64,000 nucleotides of DNA from Carposina sasakii (GCA_014607495.2 CP053167.1:10850001-10914000), one strand, 5' to 3'; shown: positions 1 to 13,240, numbered from the stretch's first letter. The notes: generated by a model from the sequence alone, not told the origin. Numbers and translations: made by a program.

Positions 1-2815
1 ATTGCTGCTACAAATTGGGTGAAATGACATTATTTATCAAAAATAAAATTCAAATATCTACATAACAAGGTAATGTGGACAGTAAATAAAACGATAAAAA
101 TCGTCATTTACATCTCCCAGTAATAATAATAATTAAGGCTACAAAAATAACTTGTAACATATTATAACAGAGGTTATATGTGAGGCGAAACGTTATAAAA
201 ATTTATAAAACCCATATCTACCAAATTGATTATGTATGTAGGCAAGTCTGAACTAAACCCTTGTTTAATCTTACATTACGACATATAACAATTTGCGCGT
301 CCTAAATCATGTTAAAAATAGCATACTAACATCTAAGCTTAGAACAACTTATAAACCTTTCTAAAGGTAAACATAGAGACAGAAAGCAAATATGCCAAAG
401 TATCTAATTCAGATAGTATTCCATTCCCCCCTTATCTAAATATACCGCGTCATTCAGAGCGTGACGTCGCGGAATGTGAATCAAACTAGACATTCCGACA
501 GGACGGACTTTTTTATATTTGTGAACTAGCGCAGACTATTCTATGACTCTATGTATATTTACCTATCTATTTATTTAGACACACTTACAGAATATACATT
601 AAAAGAGACAATAAGAACATAACAAAAAATCAGATACATGTGCCAGTTATAAGTGTAAGTAGGTACTTACTACATCTCTCGCAGTAAAATAAAATCCTAT
701 AAGAACGTTTAGGTACATACCGTTGGTACCACCGTCACTAATTACGGTACAAATCATTTGCCATCAAATTTATAATACGCGTTGTCGTAACATTTTTATA
801 GAAAATTTAAGGATTTTCATTAAGTTACAGAAGTTTAGTTTTAGGTACCCTTTACCTATACTGCTCAACGTGAGTTGGGCACTAAGGCCAATAAACGCAA
901 ATTTATGACAATATTGTGTAAATAAAAATATTACAGGACGATGGCTAAAAATTTTAGCTTAGCATTCAGAACTTGGCTTTCTTCGTTTTTTGTAGTGGCT
1001 ATAGCCACAGAGTAGGTATATTATATATTAGGTCATATTATAAATCTAGTTAAGTTGATAAAATTAATCATATTTGGGAATGCTGGGATATTTAATAACT
1101 GATGCTAATTCTCCAAGTTATGCGAGTCTGCGCTAAGCTTAATACTCATACGTGGGTATTTGGGAAACACGGGACTTAAAATAATAATATTGATTTTTAA
1201 ACGCACATGAGTTGGCTACTGATGTCATAATTTATACAAATGTATAAAAGTTGTATAATTATACACCTACCTAAATACACTATAATTTTCTTATGGAAAA
1301 CAATAGAACACGTACAAGAAGAAATTTTACACCGAAATATATAATAACGTCTTACAAAGTGAAGCAAAAGAGACAGAGATTTCAGACGGTTTAGACAAAG
1401 TAACATTATATTTCAGTCGAATCGATAGAGGCTCGTAATCGACATGTTTGCTCCAATAAGAGACCTTCATCTCGTCAAAGCGTCTAACCGCTATTGGTAG
1501 TAATATTATGATAACGAACAACAACACGAAATGATGTTACATTGTCTAATGAGACATTGAGGCCAGACTCCGAAAAAAGAAGGTATACTATATGAGATAT
1601 TTAATGTACCTATGTATGTACCTTCACAAAATCAAGATCCGCCTCTTACAAGCACAACAGAGTTGTAAATAACGTTTTATTGCGTTCAGTATAAAAAATA
1701 ATAATCAGATCGTTAAAATCCTCGTCGGTAAAACAACACTTCTAAAACCAGACAAGACAAGATTTATTTATCAATTTTAATTGTACCAAAAGCGTTAGTC
1801 ACATGACGCGAGGATTCGCCAAAATAAATAATACCTACCTATATGTACAGCTCATCATTATCCTCGCCTTTCTTATTCGTATTGTATTTTGAAGGAATTA
1901 AAGAAAATAAACAGTTAATTTATACATATACAGGGTGTTTTTTCGTTGCCACCCTTAACGAAGGGTACGTACTCTATACATCAAATAAAGTAAGTTTATG
2001 CAAAAAAAAATGCTGGGCAACATCACGTACTGTGGGAAACGATGTAAATTTTTTTTTATTATTTGATCGGGCAAAATTTATAGTGTCCAGTGTTTATGCT
2101 AGTTTTATCATAGACAGATATTAATTATTTCTCGTCAAAAAATCTTGCTACGCGCGTCTATGTGCATTTATGCAGAAAAACGCAGTCTATTTACTCAAAT
2201 TTGGACCCTAATATCTTGAGAACCAAACACTTCCCAGGTATGCTTCCATGGAGAAAAATGAACGTGATGATGAGGAGATTCCGCAGTTTTCAGGAACGTT
2301 GACGACCAAAAATCATATAGGTATAGGTAGGTTCACACAGCTGTGTTCTAAAATGGCGTAGCCAGATTCAAGACGGAGATTCTTGGTAAATACGCCGAAA
2401 ATGAAGGTTTTTTCGAAATTCCTACGGGAATGTAAAAATGAAAATAAGAAAGATTACACCTACCAAATAGTGGGCGACCGTTCGTAAAGTATATTTCTTT
2501 TATGTTAGTCGCTAATAAATATTCCCAGCAGGGCAACGAGCGTGACGTAGTGAACCATAAATCCACAGCTTTCAGAAGCCAGATCTGTTGGAAACACAGG
2601 TTGGAAATGTCACTCACTGGAGTAACGCAAATCGGTCTATAAATAGCAGACTCTGCCAGACTAGAGTCGAGGGAGACCATGTTATTTCTTTGTAAATACG
2701 GTATCCAATTATTGACGCATAGAAGTTCATGGTTACAATTTATTGAAGTATGTTAATGACAGACGCAACAATATCATTATTCTTTATAAGTGTAGAGTTA
2801 AATAACTATATAGAG
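1..2815. other. No gene seen; AT-rich with retroposon debris
   Basis: 560-680 (TTTAGACACACTTACAGAA) resembles the 3' end of the Jockey-like element at 60390-60500 and recurs at 3160-3300. Part of 1330-1520 resembles 42300-42400. 2190-2260 resembles the interior of the 55868 foldback. No exon could be supported. Confidence 0.5.
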
Positions 2816-3001
2816 CAGTGGTCCCAAAGTGGTCCAGGTGGACCCCCAGGGGTCTACAGTAGATTCGACGGGGGTCTACGTTGGCGAGAAATAATTGGGG
2901 TTCACAATTAATTTGTATATGATGTAGGCCTGTAGGTGGTCCACCAGAACCAGGAAACTTTTGAAAGGGGTCTATGAGAAATAAAAGTTTGGGAATCCCT
3001 G
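2816..3001. mobile_element. hAT-type MITE, 186 bp, perfect 8-bp duplication
   Basis: Termini CAGTGGTCCCAAAGTGG and GTTTGGGAATCCCTG. It is flanked by ATATAGAG at 2808-2815 and 3002-3009. The internal sequence is G-rich and non-coding. Confidence 0.9.
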
Positions 3002-3860
3002 ATATAGAGCCAAGATAAGTGACATAATTATAATAATATTAATATACTACATAGGACAGTATTCACGAAATCGAGAAGCCAGAACTGCCATTGATCAAGC
3101 TTTACCTATTGCTTTTGATTGGATGCTTGGAGACTTCTTACGTAATTGCGCCAGAAGGAGGATTATTTATTTATTTATTTAGACACACTTACAGAACATA
3201 CATTAAGAGCAACAATAATTACACTTACAACTAAAAATCTGATGTATGTGTCAATTATAAGTGTGCTACATCATTCACAGAGAATATTCTAGTGGAGTGT
3301 GTTTCATCAAACAGCTCCCCTGGGCGAGGGCGCCAGCTACTATATGTATGACTACACCATCTGTGTCACTGCATACAATAAATGTTAGTTGCAAAATGTT
3401 AGGATTATGTTTTTAAATTTGTATATATATTTCTTTGACACGCTATAGAGTTTAAACGGGTTGTCGCATTTGAGCTTGAGAGGTATCATTAGATTCGTCA
3501 TTAGAATAATATAAATAAATAAATAAATATTCACACACTTCACAACACATTAACTTAGTTCCACATTAAGATCCCTAAGGTCTTGTGTCGTGGGTACTAA
3601 GCAACGGTATATAAAACAGTATATAAATCAGTATAGAAACATCAATTACTCGGAAACAAATATCAATATTCATCATATCAATGTTTGCACCTACCGGGAT
3701 TCGAACCCAGGACCTATGGTGCTACAGGCAGGGCCACTACCTACTACACCAATCGGCCGTCCATGACACTGGGTCAACATATTTACGCACTTGGGTATTT
3801 TTTTAGAAATTAACAGGCTTATTCTTAAAGTTTTTAGTATACTAAAACCTTTGTTTAATA
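3000..3860. repeat. Older repeat shared with 53140-53850
   Basis: GCGCCAGAAGG, TTGACACGCTATAGAG, GGTTGTCGCATTTGAGCTTG and GGTATCATTAGATTCGTC recur around 53165-53820. The copy here is split by SINE family 1, and the other by the composite hAT element. Confidence 0.75.
3512..3762 (-). mobile_element. SINE family 1, minus-strand copy
   Basis: Near-complete reverse copy of the 15418-15661 SINE. It has an A-rich end at 3512 (TAAA repeats on the minus strand), B box GGGATTCGAACCC in reverse sense near 3696, and the head AATCGGCCGTC at 3752-3762. It interrupts a repeat also found, uninterrupted at this point, near 53750-53800. Confidence 0.85.
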
Positions 3861-5616
3861 TCCCCTAACTAACTAACAACAACTGCTTAACGGATCGTTA
3901 TTCTGTCTGTACTCGAATCACTTCAGTGTTAGAAGTTAAAAGCAAATCCATTTTATCGCGAATTCTCAGTAATCTAAAATGAGTCGCGAAATATATCGAG
4001 GGACAAATTCAAAGTGACACCAACATTTATAACCCACATTAACATTTATATCCCGAGCCATAAATAAATAATAAACACTCACAGAGCCGTTTATTAAACG
4101 TTATGAAAAGCTTTTGTCATAACTCTGAAAACGGTGATTTATTTCTTGAAAATTATGCTTCAGAAACTTTACCTACCTGTTGTAGAAAACTTTTTAAAAT
4201 GGCTGAAACATTTCGCGTCCTTTTTCAGGTATAAAAGGGAACCACCATTGGCAAACTAATATTATAAATACGAAAGTAACCCTGTCTGTCTAGCTTTCTA
4301 AACTACTGAACGGATTGAAAAGAAATTTGATACATACTCGTAGGTAGCGTAGAGCCTGAGAAAGGACATGGGCTACTTTACCTATACTCGTATATCCCGA
4401 AACAAATATTTTTATCTCAGATAATTTTGACATTTTGTTTTTTCTGCAGTTCACGCAGCCGGAGTCGCGTGTGTGTAGGACGCCATATTAAAATATGCGC
4501 GTCCGCAACTCGAGTACCCCGCTGCGCCTGCGTTCCTCTGTCAACGCTATCCTCTTACAAGTTCAATGTCGGCTGAGCATGTGATTAGGTACAAGAGATG
4601 CGTACAATTTTACATGTACAAATAAGTACGTCTTTGTGTGCATATTTTACCAAATAATAAGACACTTGTTTGTACCAGACTAATCTAAGGATCTAAAGCA
4701 TATCACACCTTAGGTAGAACAAAGGCATAATTGCAATTTTTGACAATTTTGACAAGTTCATGTATTGCATAGCTATTATGCTTTAGGCATATGGTTATGC
4801 AACCACCAACCAAACTCTTAGATATATCGAGCCTTTCCTTAAAGGTAGCGAGATAAGCCACACAATGAAAACAACCCCTGAAGCCTACCATCGCTTTTCG
4901 AGCACAAACACAACAATCTAGCAAGCGGCAAAAAACCGAATGATTTCACGAAATATCAACAAATTCGTAATGACTCACACTGTGAGCTCTTGTAATAATA
5001 TATATTACTTTAATATAGAGAAGATCCGCAGTGAGGCGTGAAATTATAAATATCCGTAGAGGTTACTGTCAACTATGTATCTACGTAAATACCGAGCCGT
5101 GTGACACATTGTTATAGTAGAAACAAGGGAGTAGTTTATAATATACTCGTAATACCTACTGAATGTTTTGGAGACTAGATGATATGGTCATTTTTCACTA
5201 TGGTCACTGTCACACAAATTATTACATTATTTTTTTTTAAAAACAAACTCAATGCTTGGATATTTATAAATATTTATGACTAACTTAAAATGTACTTGAG
5301 ACTATGGGGGGTCGGTTGACCATCTTAATTTTTACAAGGTGGTCAACCGATCTAACTTATTAGGTAGCGTGCACAAAATGCTGGCTGCATTGCCGCACTG
5401 GATGGCTATGCTAATTCTTGGATGAGGTAATTTAAGTAAAGAATATTCTGGTGATAATTTACAATCTGTGTTATCGCTTTGCAAAAACGTAGCAATGGGA
5501 TCTAGCGATGGACCCTCATGATTCTGCAGTTCTCGCTACCCCGTTTCGAAAACACAGGCGTGTGTGCATATATGTAATTATTAATTTCACGTCAAACGTA
5601 TACATATATACGTCGT
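3860..5616. other. No gene seen; one retroposon tail
   Basis: 4250-4480 carries AATATTATAAATACGAAAGT and GCCTGAGAAAGGACATGGGC, shared with 60055-60190. The rest is AT-rich without exon features. Confidence 0.5.
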
Positions 5617-6448
5617 GTATATGTCGTGGCCATATCGTAGAATTGATCATTTCATGAAATGGTCGAGCATTTCATGAACTGGTCGCATTTCATGAAAAGT
5701 TCAACTGTCTATTGGCCACATCATGATATGGTTTGGGCAGATCGATGATTAAAAATCGTTTCTCGATATGGGCAACTAAACGCCCGATCATTTCATGAAG
5801 TGGTCAAGATTATTGATCATATCGTAAAATAGTTACATGAATCACCGGTAGAGGCGCTGCGCGCGTTTTATTTATGTGTGAAGATGACGGATTTTTCTTT
5901 TTAGGTTATAAAACAAATTAAAGAGAGTAGGGTGACTATGCAGAAGAAGTTCACGGATAGTGTGTTATATTGTATAATGTATATTAGACTTAATGGTGGT
6001 TTATAATAATATTGTTAAACAAAAACCTTAGATTACGATAGGTTAGGTTAGGTTAGGTTAGACTATGACAAATGACGCACGAGCCGAGCGAGCGGAGCGA
6101 GCGTGCCCAGGCAGCGTCCGGCGATGTGCCAGATGCGAATCGCTTTTGTAAAGTCTTTTATGTTTTTAAATATTATATTGTGAAAATATCACATAAATAA
6201 TAGCAAAAAAAATCATACCATCATACCTTATGGTATACTTATATATGGTGTAAGCTCTTACCACATTCGGATTTTATGGACACCCTGTTAATACGATTTG
6301 GCCAAACGTGGATGACAAAATCGTGAAATGTAGACGATTTAACGATCTGGTCAAATTGAATTGGCCACTTCATGAAATGCGACCACTTCATGAAATGCTC
6401 GACCATTTCATGAAATGATCAATTTAACAATATGGCCACGACATATAC
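5617..6448. mobile_element. 832-bp foldback element with TTCATGAA palindromes
   Basis: Terminal inverted arms of ~85-95 bases begin GTATATGTCGTGGCCATAT. The arms contain TTCATGAA-centred 12-mers (three on each side, a further one at about 5794). The interior has a GGTTA run and AGCGAGCGGAGCGAGCG but no coding frame. It is a non-autonomous DNA element of unknown superfamily. Confidence 0.8.
6039..6061 (+). repeat. Short interstitial telomere-type repeat (TTAGG)n
   Basis: TAGGTTAGGTTAGGTTAGGT plus three more bases, about four and a half units of the insect telomere repeat, in the middle of the 832-bp foldback. Confidence 0.75.
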
Positions 6449-6769
6449 ATTCGGGAGATGGGCAGCGGCGCCTCCCATTTTGATAACATAGTCCGAAAGT
6501 CATACTGCGGTCACCAACCCGCCTGTCAAGTACAAAACTCCTCAATGGCAGTAACTTTGTGAACTGCAATAGCTGTATACATATATAGTAGTATATTTAT
6601 AAGTTTCCACGAGACTTTCGGGAAATCTATTCCTTGTGCTAGCTAACCTAACCCTAACCAAACTCTCTTTAAGAAACATGCATGCAAAATGTTAGTTTTA
6701 AAAGCCTCTGAAAAGGCTTCTGCTGTGCACCGAGATAATTCCAGTTATCCAGTACCTACATATATCTTG

Positions 6770-6995
6770 CTTTCATCATCATCATCATCATCATCAGCCT
6801 ACTGCAGTCCACTGCTGGACGTAGGCCTCCCCCAAGGCACGCCACAAGACTGCCATGGGGGGTATTTGCCCATAGTCACCATGCTGGGCAGGCGGGTTGG
6901 CGACCGCAGTTTGTATTTTGGACTATGTTGTCAACACGGGAGGCGCTGCTGCCCACCTCCCGGAAACCCTTAATCGCCTCGTACGATCTTGCTTT
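6770..6995 (-). mobile_element. SINE/MITE family 3 (GGAGGCCTACGTCCAGCAGT), copy with (ATG)n tail
   Basis: Reverse copy starting at the (CAT)n run 6777-6797, followed by CCACTGCTGGACGTAGGCCT and ending near CTCGTACGATC. It belongs to the most abundant family in the window: 8808-8875 (+), 22447-22560 (+), 24140-24440 (+, interrupted), 30555-30800 (+, gene A intron 3), 39915-40185 (+), 40720-40830 (-), 40940-41170 (+), 54370-54450 (+). Confidence 0.82.
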
Positions 6996-7888
6996 GCTAG
7001 ACATTATTTTGTACTGATGATGATGATACCGCGTATGTGTACTTACATAGTACAATATATGCGATATTTTAATTTGCTACCGACATAAACAGTTCCGTAT
7101 AAATCATTTGATCTCACTCTTTCGATCGAATGTTTATTTACATAAAGAGTGTATTTGCTATACATTTCGATGGTTTGACGATGCGCGGGAGTTCTGGAAG
7201 TGTATAAAATTATAAAAACAAAGGATTACAAACTTACTTGTATGAGTTATGAGGGATTGTGTTTAAAAGTGTTCCACTTGGCAGCCATTCACATCCCTTT
7301 AAGTTTTCATTGGTATTTATTATTGTATTATTTCAGAAATGACACATTATACCTATATGTGCACAACGACTGACGATCACTTCTATGAATGCTGAACTGA
7401 GTAGGAATAACTTCCTAAGGCCTAAGCTTCGGTACATATTTAACGGAAGATGTGTCGGCTGTCTCTCCAGGAACAGGCCAACGCATCATCGGTGGAGTGT
7501 GAATGGTTAAATGTTTTGTAATACTCGACGAGTTTTCCGTTAGTTAGATAGATGTAACCACCCTCAGCGAGATCAAACTACATGCCCAAAAGGTCCCCCC
7601 ACGCATAGCGCGTAGCACGACATATCGTACGCATTCGTAGCATGCTACGAAACCTAGCATTGCCTTATTCTGTCAGTTATTCTATACATTTTGCCGTAAA
7701 ATGTCATTTTTAAACAGTACTTTAGACACGGTTTTGAAATAACACCGATGATGTTTTCTATACTTAGTATTGGAAAAGTAAGAGCTGTTTCTAAGTATAG
7801 AAGTTTTTATTACTACACTTATTATCCTATAATTATATTTTTACTATTGTATGTCTGTTTAATATGTGTGTATGTATAGGTATGTATA

Positions 7889-8226
7889 TCTCCGACCGTA
7901 TTTCGGCCAAGGTGACCAATCTCTACGGAGATTGGCCAGGTACGCAGGAGATATTATAGTGGAAAAGTGTATGCGCAAACACAGATGCACTCTCTATTAC
8001 CTCACTCTCATAGTCCGAAGGGACGGAAAGCCGACACGACCGGAGAGATCAGACGCAGGACCAACGGTTTTACGTGCTTTCCGAGGCACGACCTTGACGA
8101 AGTGACAATTTTGCAACATTAAAATCTGTACATGAAATAAATTCATTGCTACAGGCCCGTGATTGGGATCGAACTTACGCCTCCCGCTTGGAAGGTGCAC
8201 GTCTTAACCACTGGGCTATCACCGCT
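7889..8226 (-). mobile_element. SINE family 2 (GATAGCCCAGTGGT head), full copy
   Basis: A tRNA-like head in reverse sense (GGTTAAGACGTGCACCTTC and a TTCGATCCCAATC B box), an internal region with ACGTAAAACCGTTGGTCCTG, and a tail ending at TTGGTCACCTTGGCC. Matching copies: 42659-42965 (plus), 51664-51857 (minus, head missing), 41895-41962 (minus head), 17262-17330 (plus head). Apparent reading frames inside are shadows. Confidence 0.85.
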
Positions 8227-9480
8227 TCTATTATTTTATTTTACCGCTGTTTAATATACTGTATGGTGGAATAATATCTGGTAACATATTGCTAGAGCTA
8301 TTCTTTCATATATTATTTAAAACTTACCTAATACGTTCCAAACGAATGCAAATAACATTAGTCTTGAGCGTCATTTCCGCTGAATCTCAGTGTATTTCAG
8401 GATATTTATACTTCAGGGAGCACTTTGTCTGCGTTAAGTCTGTCTGCAATACTGTAAAGCATTAATTGCCAATATTATAGTAACTAGTCTAGTGCAATTG
8501 TGGAAAAGAGATGTCGCTCTACATTTCGTATAGCCTCGTTTCGCTTCCACAATATCTCTGTATATAATGTGCCTTCGATATAACAAGGGCACATTTGCAG
8601 ATCTTACAAGTCTGCAGGTGAGCCAATTTAAGATTTTTAAAGCATTTAGGCATATTTAATCCAGTTTGTCCTATCGAACGTGCTATAATAAAAAAAAGTG
8701 GAGCTATGATTTTAAACGGTTTAATTAAATCAACGATTAAAAGCTTCACTAGAATACATCGGCTACATCTCCTTACGTGCATGTTGTTAGAGTCAACTAA
8801 GGACTAAGGGGCCCTGGGGGAGGCCTACGTCCAACAGTGGACTGCAATAGGCTGATGATGATGATAATGATAAACTACATCAGTCAGGCGTGATTTAGGA
8901 AAATCTAGTTCTAATGCAATTTGTGTATGGTCCTCTTCTACTTTTCTTATTCTTCTAGTCACATACTATATACCTATACTATTGCAGTTGCAAGTCAAAA
9001 AGCGAACTATAGTCAACAGCGTCTGGCGCCTGTCCATCATACAAGTTGGCAGGTTATTAGCTGAACCATATCGCCACTGAATCAATAAATATCTGCTAAT
9101 AATGTGTTTTGTCTTCGTTATGATTTGTTTATCAAACTGCGAAAAAGGTGGAGTTATTAATGATTTTACGGTTGTGAGCGACTATGTAAAAAAATCTAGT
9201 AAATTCATCTGGGGTAAATATATATACATTTCATTAATATTTCGGCCTTCGTTTTCGCTTTCCACCGCCAAGAAATCCATTTCCATTCGTGTACAGATAA
9301 GTGGATTGATAGCCAGGAGTTCAGAGCGCATGCGCCGTAAAACGTTTGAGTTATGGGACATTACACGTCACTGGTACTCGTAGAGTGATGCGCGTGCGAT
9401 CCGCCCATTGCAAGAAAACCATATATCTTAATTCGATAAATTGTTATATTATGAGGCATTTTTCTATCTAAATTACAATA

Positions 9481-9720
9481 TTAGTAGACGCCCGCAACTT
9501 CGTCCGCGTGGACTGCAGAAAAAAACATAATGTCGAAATTATCCGAGATAAAAATATTTTCCCGGGATAAAAAGTAGCCTATTTGTTAATCCAGGGTGTC
9601 AGCCAACTCCAGACCAAATTTTATTAAGGGCTCCAGCCCTTTTTACGTGAAAGAGTAACAAATCCATCCATCCATACTTACAAACTTTCGCGTTTATAAT
9701 ATTAGTAGGATATCATGCAC
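9481..9720 (+). repeat. Retroposon tail (GCCCGCAACTTCGTCCGCGT) copy
   Basis: GTAGACGCCCGCAACTTCGT then GATAAAAAGTAGCCTATTTG and a 3' end ATAATATTAGTAGGAT. The same family: 10510-10560, 16845-16985, 17884-18200, 41440-41845 (plus) and 43365-43570 (minus). No coding frame remains. Confidence 0.75.
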
Positions 9721-9789
9721 CCTAATCTCAAATAAGCTGCTCTGGGAGTGAAAAAAAAACGTATAATACGACAGCTGCTTTACTTCCCG

Positions 9790-9996
9790 GTCATACTGTA
9801 CAAGTCAGTAGAGGGACAAGAGTGTCTTGGTGTTTTGTAGGCGATGGGCTGACCACCTGTCACTACTAACCGAACTTGTACATCTCGACTATACCCTCAA
9901 AATTGGTCAGAAGTGGCACCATGTGGTTCTATCGGCCCTTGGTACTCTGCCTACCCCGTAAGGGATAAAGGCGTGATTATATGTATGTATGTAATC
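9790..9996 (+). mobile_element. SINE family 4 (GGTCAGAAGTGGCACCATGT ... (TATG)n), longest copy
   Basis: Runs from CATACTGTACAAGTCAGTAG through TGGTCAGAAGTGGCACCATG and CCCCGTAAGGGATAAAGGCG to a TATG-repeat tail. Other copies: 12236-12380 (minus), 41531-41638 (plus, nested), 59755-59842 (plus). Confidence 0.8.
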
Positions 9997-12235
9997 TCAA
10001 ATACCTACTAACTTCAGGCCATTGTGCAATATAATATAAAAATAATAATTATTCTAATATTATAGGTAAAAGCAAAACGGAAAAATTTATTGGCCAAGTA
10101 TTTTTTGATATTAACTTTTTGCACGGTGTGTTTAATAAGTATTTAGACATGACACATTCGCACAATATACAAACATATAAGAATTAATGCGGAAACGATG
10201 TCCATCCATATACACGTTTTCTCAACCAGAAATTTCCGGAGATAATAGTAGAACAAGCTACATTATGTATTTCTAATCCAAAACAAAGTTACATATTTCA
10301 TTCTGACACATTCCATATACCTTTAGGTACATCCACTTTCCCGACCTACTTTTGAATTACACAAATTCTTGTATTTTTCTCATTTTTAGTCCCACTGTTC
10401 TACATATCTCTGCTATTAAACGAGCCGTAAGAATGTTTGAATCGTCGAATGTGATGTTTAATATCTTCCGCGAAGATTTGGTTTTCTTGATTGTAAGAGT
10501 CGTATATATTACTAGTGGGCGCCCGCGACTACGTCCGCTTAGACTGCAGGAAAAACACTAGCACTAGCTATTTTCATATATGTATATTATTTTTATATAC
10601 CTACGCACCCACTTGTAGGTCAGTAATCAAGAGGAAACGTATGTATTATCTCCTTAAAAGTACGATATGTGTGTGGGCAATACATAATATCTATACTTAC
10701 AATGCTGCAGCTGCTACATCGTAAGGTACAGAAACAGTGTAATGATCTGAATCGTATAGTAAAATCCGCTACATGAACGTAATAAGTTCTTTATACGTTC
10801 ATGAATTCATGATCCGCTATCACTATACCACACCTTCCACTTGTAATCTGACGTCAGGCGTGTTTGTCTGTGCGTCTGCTTGACTGATCGATCTGCTCGC
10901 ATTTAGGTCGAGACGAAATAAAGCACTTCAGTCAGTTTACTAAATGTAAATGCAGGATTATTTTACACATTGATTTATCTACTTTTAGCCTAGCAAAGCC
11001 TGAAAACTGTCGATCATATTGAATAATTCTTACAATTATTTTCGGCGTCCAATATTATCTAATTATTATTATGTTCAATATCAAGATTGTAATCTTAAGG
11101 GGGGGGGGGGTTAAGTCCCTTTTTATGGCTTAGTCCGAATCCAAATAAACCTACAGAAAATTTGTAGAGACGATTTCATAGATCATTTCGTACATGACTC
11201 TGTAGCTAACATTTTTTGTATGTAGTTACACAGATAATAAGTCGATAACAGAGTAACTAGAGCCATCGTTTAATGAAGCCATTTGATGAAACACACTCTA
11301 ATATCAAACCAAGTAGAGTCCGTTTCATAAAATAACTTCTATGCCTGATTTCGGAACTAACATCTTTTGTATGCAGTTACACATATAATGTAGTCAATCA
11401 CAGAGCAACTAGCGCCATCTTTCAAAGAAACCATTTGGTAAAACGCTCCAGTAACTAGCGGAGTAGTCGCTTAAACTTAAACTTATAACTACCTGCATTT
11501 CGTACCCATTGTAGCCATAACACAACGCTCAGTAATCAAATAGCCCACAAGCCAACGATTGAGCCATAACGCACAAGCTCATTCAGCATTTATTGTCTTG
11601 AAACAGAGAAACAATAATTTTACGGCAATCACATGCGTTACGTTCCAGTTACAAAACATGGTAACAGATTGGCTATTTGAGCGAATTGCAGTAACCAGTC
11701 AGTATCGCCATAGAGTACCTAAATATTACAGTAACCCAAATTCTTATTCTGATAAAAAACGTACTTAAATATTTAGCAAACTGGTACTGTTGGCGATGTT
11801 TCGTACTCACATAGTTAGATTTACGTTTCGAAATTAATTGAAATAATTAATCAAATGGCCGAATATTATTAAAAGTCTTCCTTTTTGGTCTATCATATGT
11901 GGAAAATATTAGCAAAAATGCAACTGCCACAAAAGAAAGAATGCATTTCCAACCCGAAAAAATTAAAACTTACTTAATGTTTACACTACGTCCCCGCATC
12001 ATGTTGGTAAACAGTAAATCAGTTGTCGGGCGACCGGCCAGCGACACCGCGCGACTAATTGCACTGCATTATATTCTATTTATAGACAAAGGTCTTGGAA
12101 CAGCGTATCCGTGTTTTCGCGTTATTTTCGTAGCTTGGGACTACTTTTAGTATGAAAACGGAACGAATTTTGAGATTGTTCCGCTAAAAATAAAGAAGGA
12201 AGCGGCTTTTGGGTGATATTTTTTTCGAATTTTCG

Positions 12236-12380
12236 ATAGGGCCCCATGGTGCCACTTCTGACCAATGTTGAGGGTATAGTTGAGATGTACAAGTTCGGTT
12301 AGTAGTGACAGGTGATCAGCCCATCGCCTACAAAACACCAAGACCCTCTTGTCCCTCTACTGACTTTACAGTATACCCGG
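12236..12380 (-). mobile_element. SINE family 4, minus copy lacking the tail
   Basis: Reverse match to 9790-9930: CCATGGTGCCACTTCTGACC, then TACAAGTTCGGTTAGTAGTG and CCCTCTACTGACTTTACAGT. Confidence 0.78.
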
Positions 12381-12794
12381 GAAGATAAGAATAACAGTTA
12401 CTACTAATACTGTCATTCGCGATGGTGTATCGGCCACACGTTCCGAAAGGGATATTAGGTAACTACAAGCCAAGGCAAGCCCTAGACTGAAATCCCCACG
12501 GAAAGCATAAACGTCGCTGTTCTGAGCAAACCTGCTGATATGACGTATCTTGAAAAAAATGAAGCAATAGGAATGCGACAGCGAAAATTGTACAATATTA
12601 GTTTTAATATGCCAAATTTTTTTGAGACTGCTGTTACGTACTTAATACGAATTTTACAAGCAATTAGCGAACATTTTACAATTTTAGCTATCGCATTGTT
12701 ATTGCTCTATACCCACAGTGGTGAAGAACTACCAAAAGAAGAGTCTCCTTGCCGTTTATATAAAAAAGCGATACATCATATACCCAGGTACTAA

Positions 12795-12933
12795 CAGGGC
12801 CCGCAGGCGTCAAATCCTAGAGGGCACCTAAATAGTAGCGGCTAAAGAAGGCGTATATATTATTAGGAGCAAACAGGAGAGGCGCCATAATTGGATCTCG
12901 CTCCATTCTAAAATTTACTTCGGGCCTGCGCTG
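12795..12933. mobile_element. hAT-type MITE related to 24170-24383
   Basis: Termini CAGGGCCCGCAGGCG and CGGGCCTGCGCTG. The interior GGAGCAAACAGGAGAGGCGC and CCATAATTGGAT matches 24170-24383. The flanks GGTACTAA and CCTACTAA are an imperfect 8-bp duplication (6 of 8). Confidence 0.75.
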
Positions 12934-13154
12934 CCTACTAATTCGCAAATAACGCAATCTGGGAACATTTCTGTGAAAATGCGGTACAATGAATATATGT
13001 CAAACTTATTAGGCCCGATTGTTCGACACCAATAACAAAATTACATAGTCAGTTTCATCTATTATCTAAGCAAATCCAGCCATTATCCACAAATAGAGCT
13101 GGCCAATCGCAATCAGTGTGGATAGTAATCTAGTTAGATTGGCGCGTAAACATC

Positions 13155-13240
13155 CGCTATAAATAACGCGGCGTCGCGCGGGATGGCGGGACGGCGCGGT
13201 CGGAAATAGCGCCGCATCATACTGTAGCCTGTCACCGCCG
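13155..13240 (+). promoter_or_regulatory. Possible TATA-containing GC-rich promoter
   Basis: CTATAAATAACGCGGCGTCG is followed by GC-rich sequence and then the CGTCA array. The TATA match is good, but no downstream coding exon on the plus strand was recognised, so this is speculative. Confidence 0.2.

Larger units (their letters stand above)
9000..13150. other. No gene seen; scattered repeats
   Basis: Apart from the listed SINEs, MITEs and retroposon tails, 11170-11470 holds a repeat with AACTAGCGCCATC-type motifs that recurs near 3300-3400, 13320-13450, 31150-31260 and 58010-58130. A run of twelve G lies at 11099-11110. Confidence 0.45.

Noticed and set aside
6689..6973. 94-codon plus-strand frame with a Ser run
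   Set aside because: The serines come from a (CAT)n tail and the rest is an abundant family 3 repeat.
7866..8105. Frames on both strands at 7.9-8.2 kb and the similar 51574-51882
   Set aside because: Both lie in SINE family 2. The same translation recurs because the repeat recurs.
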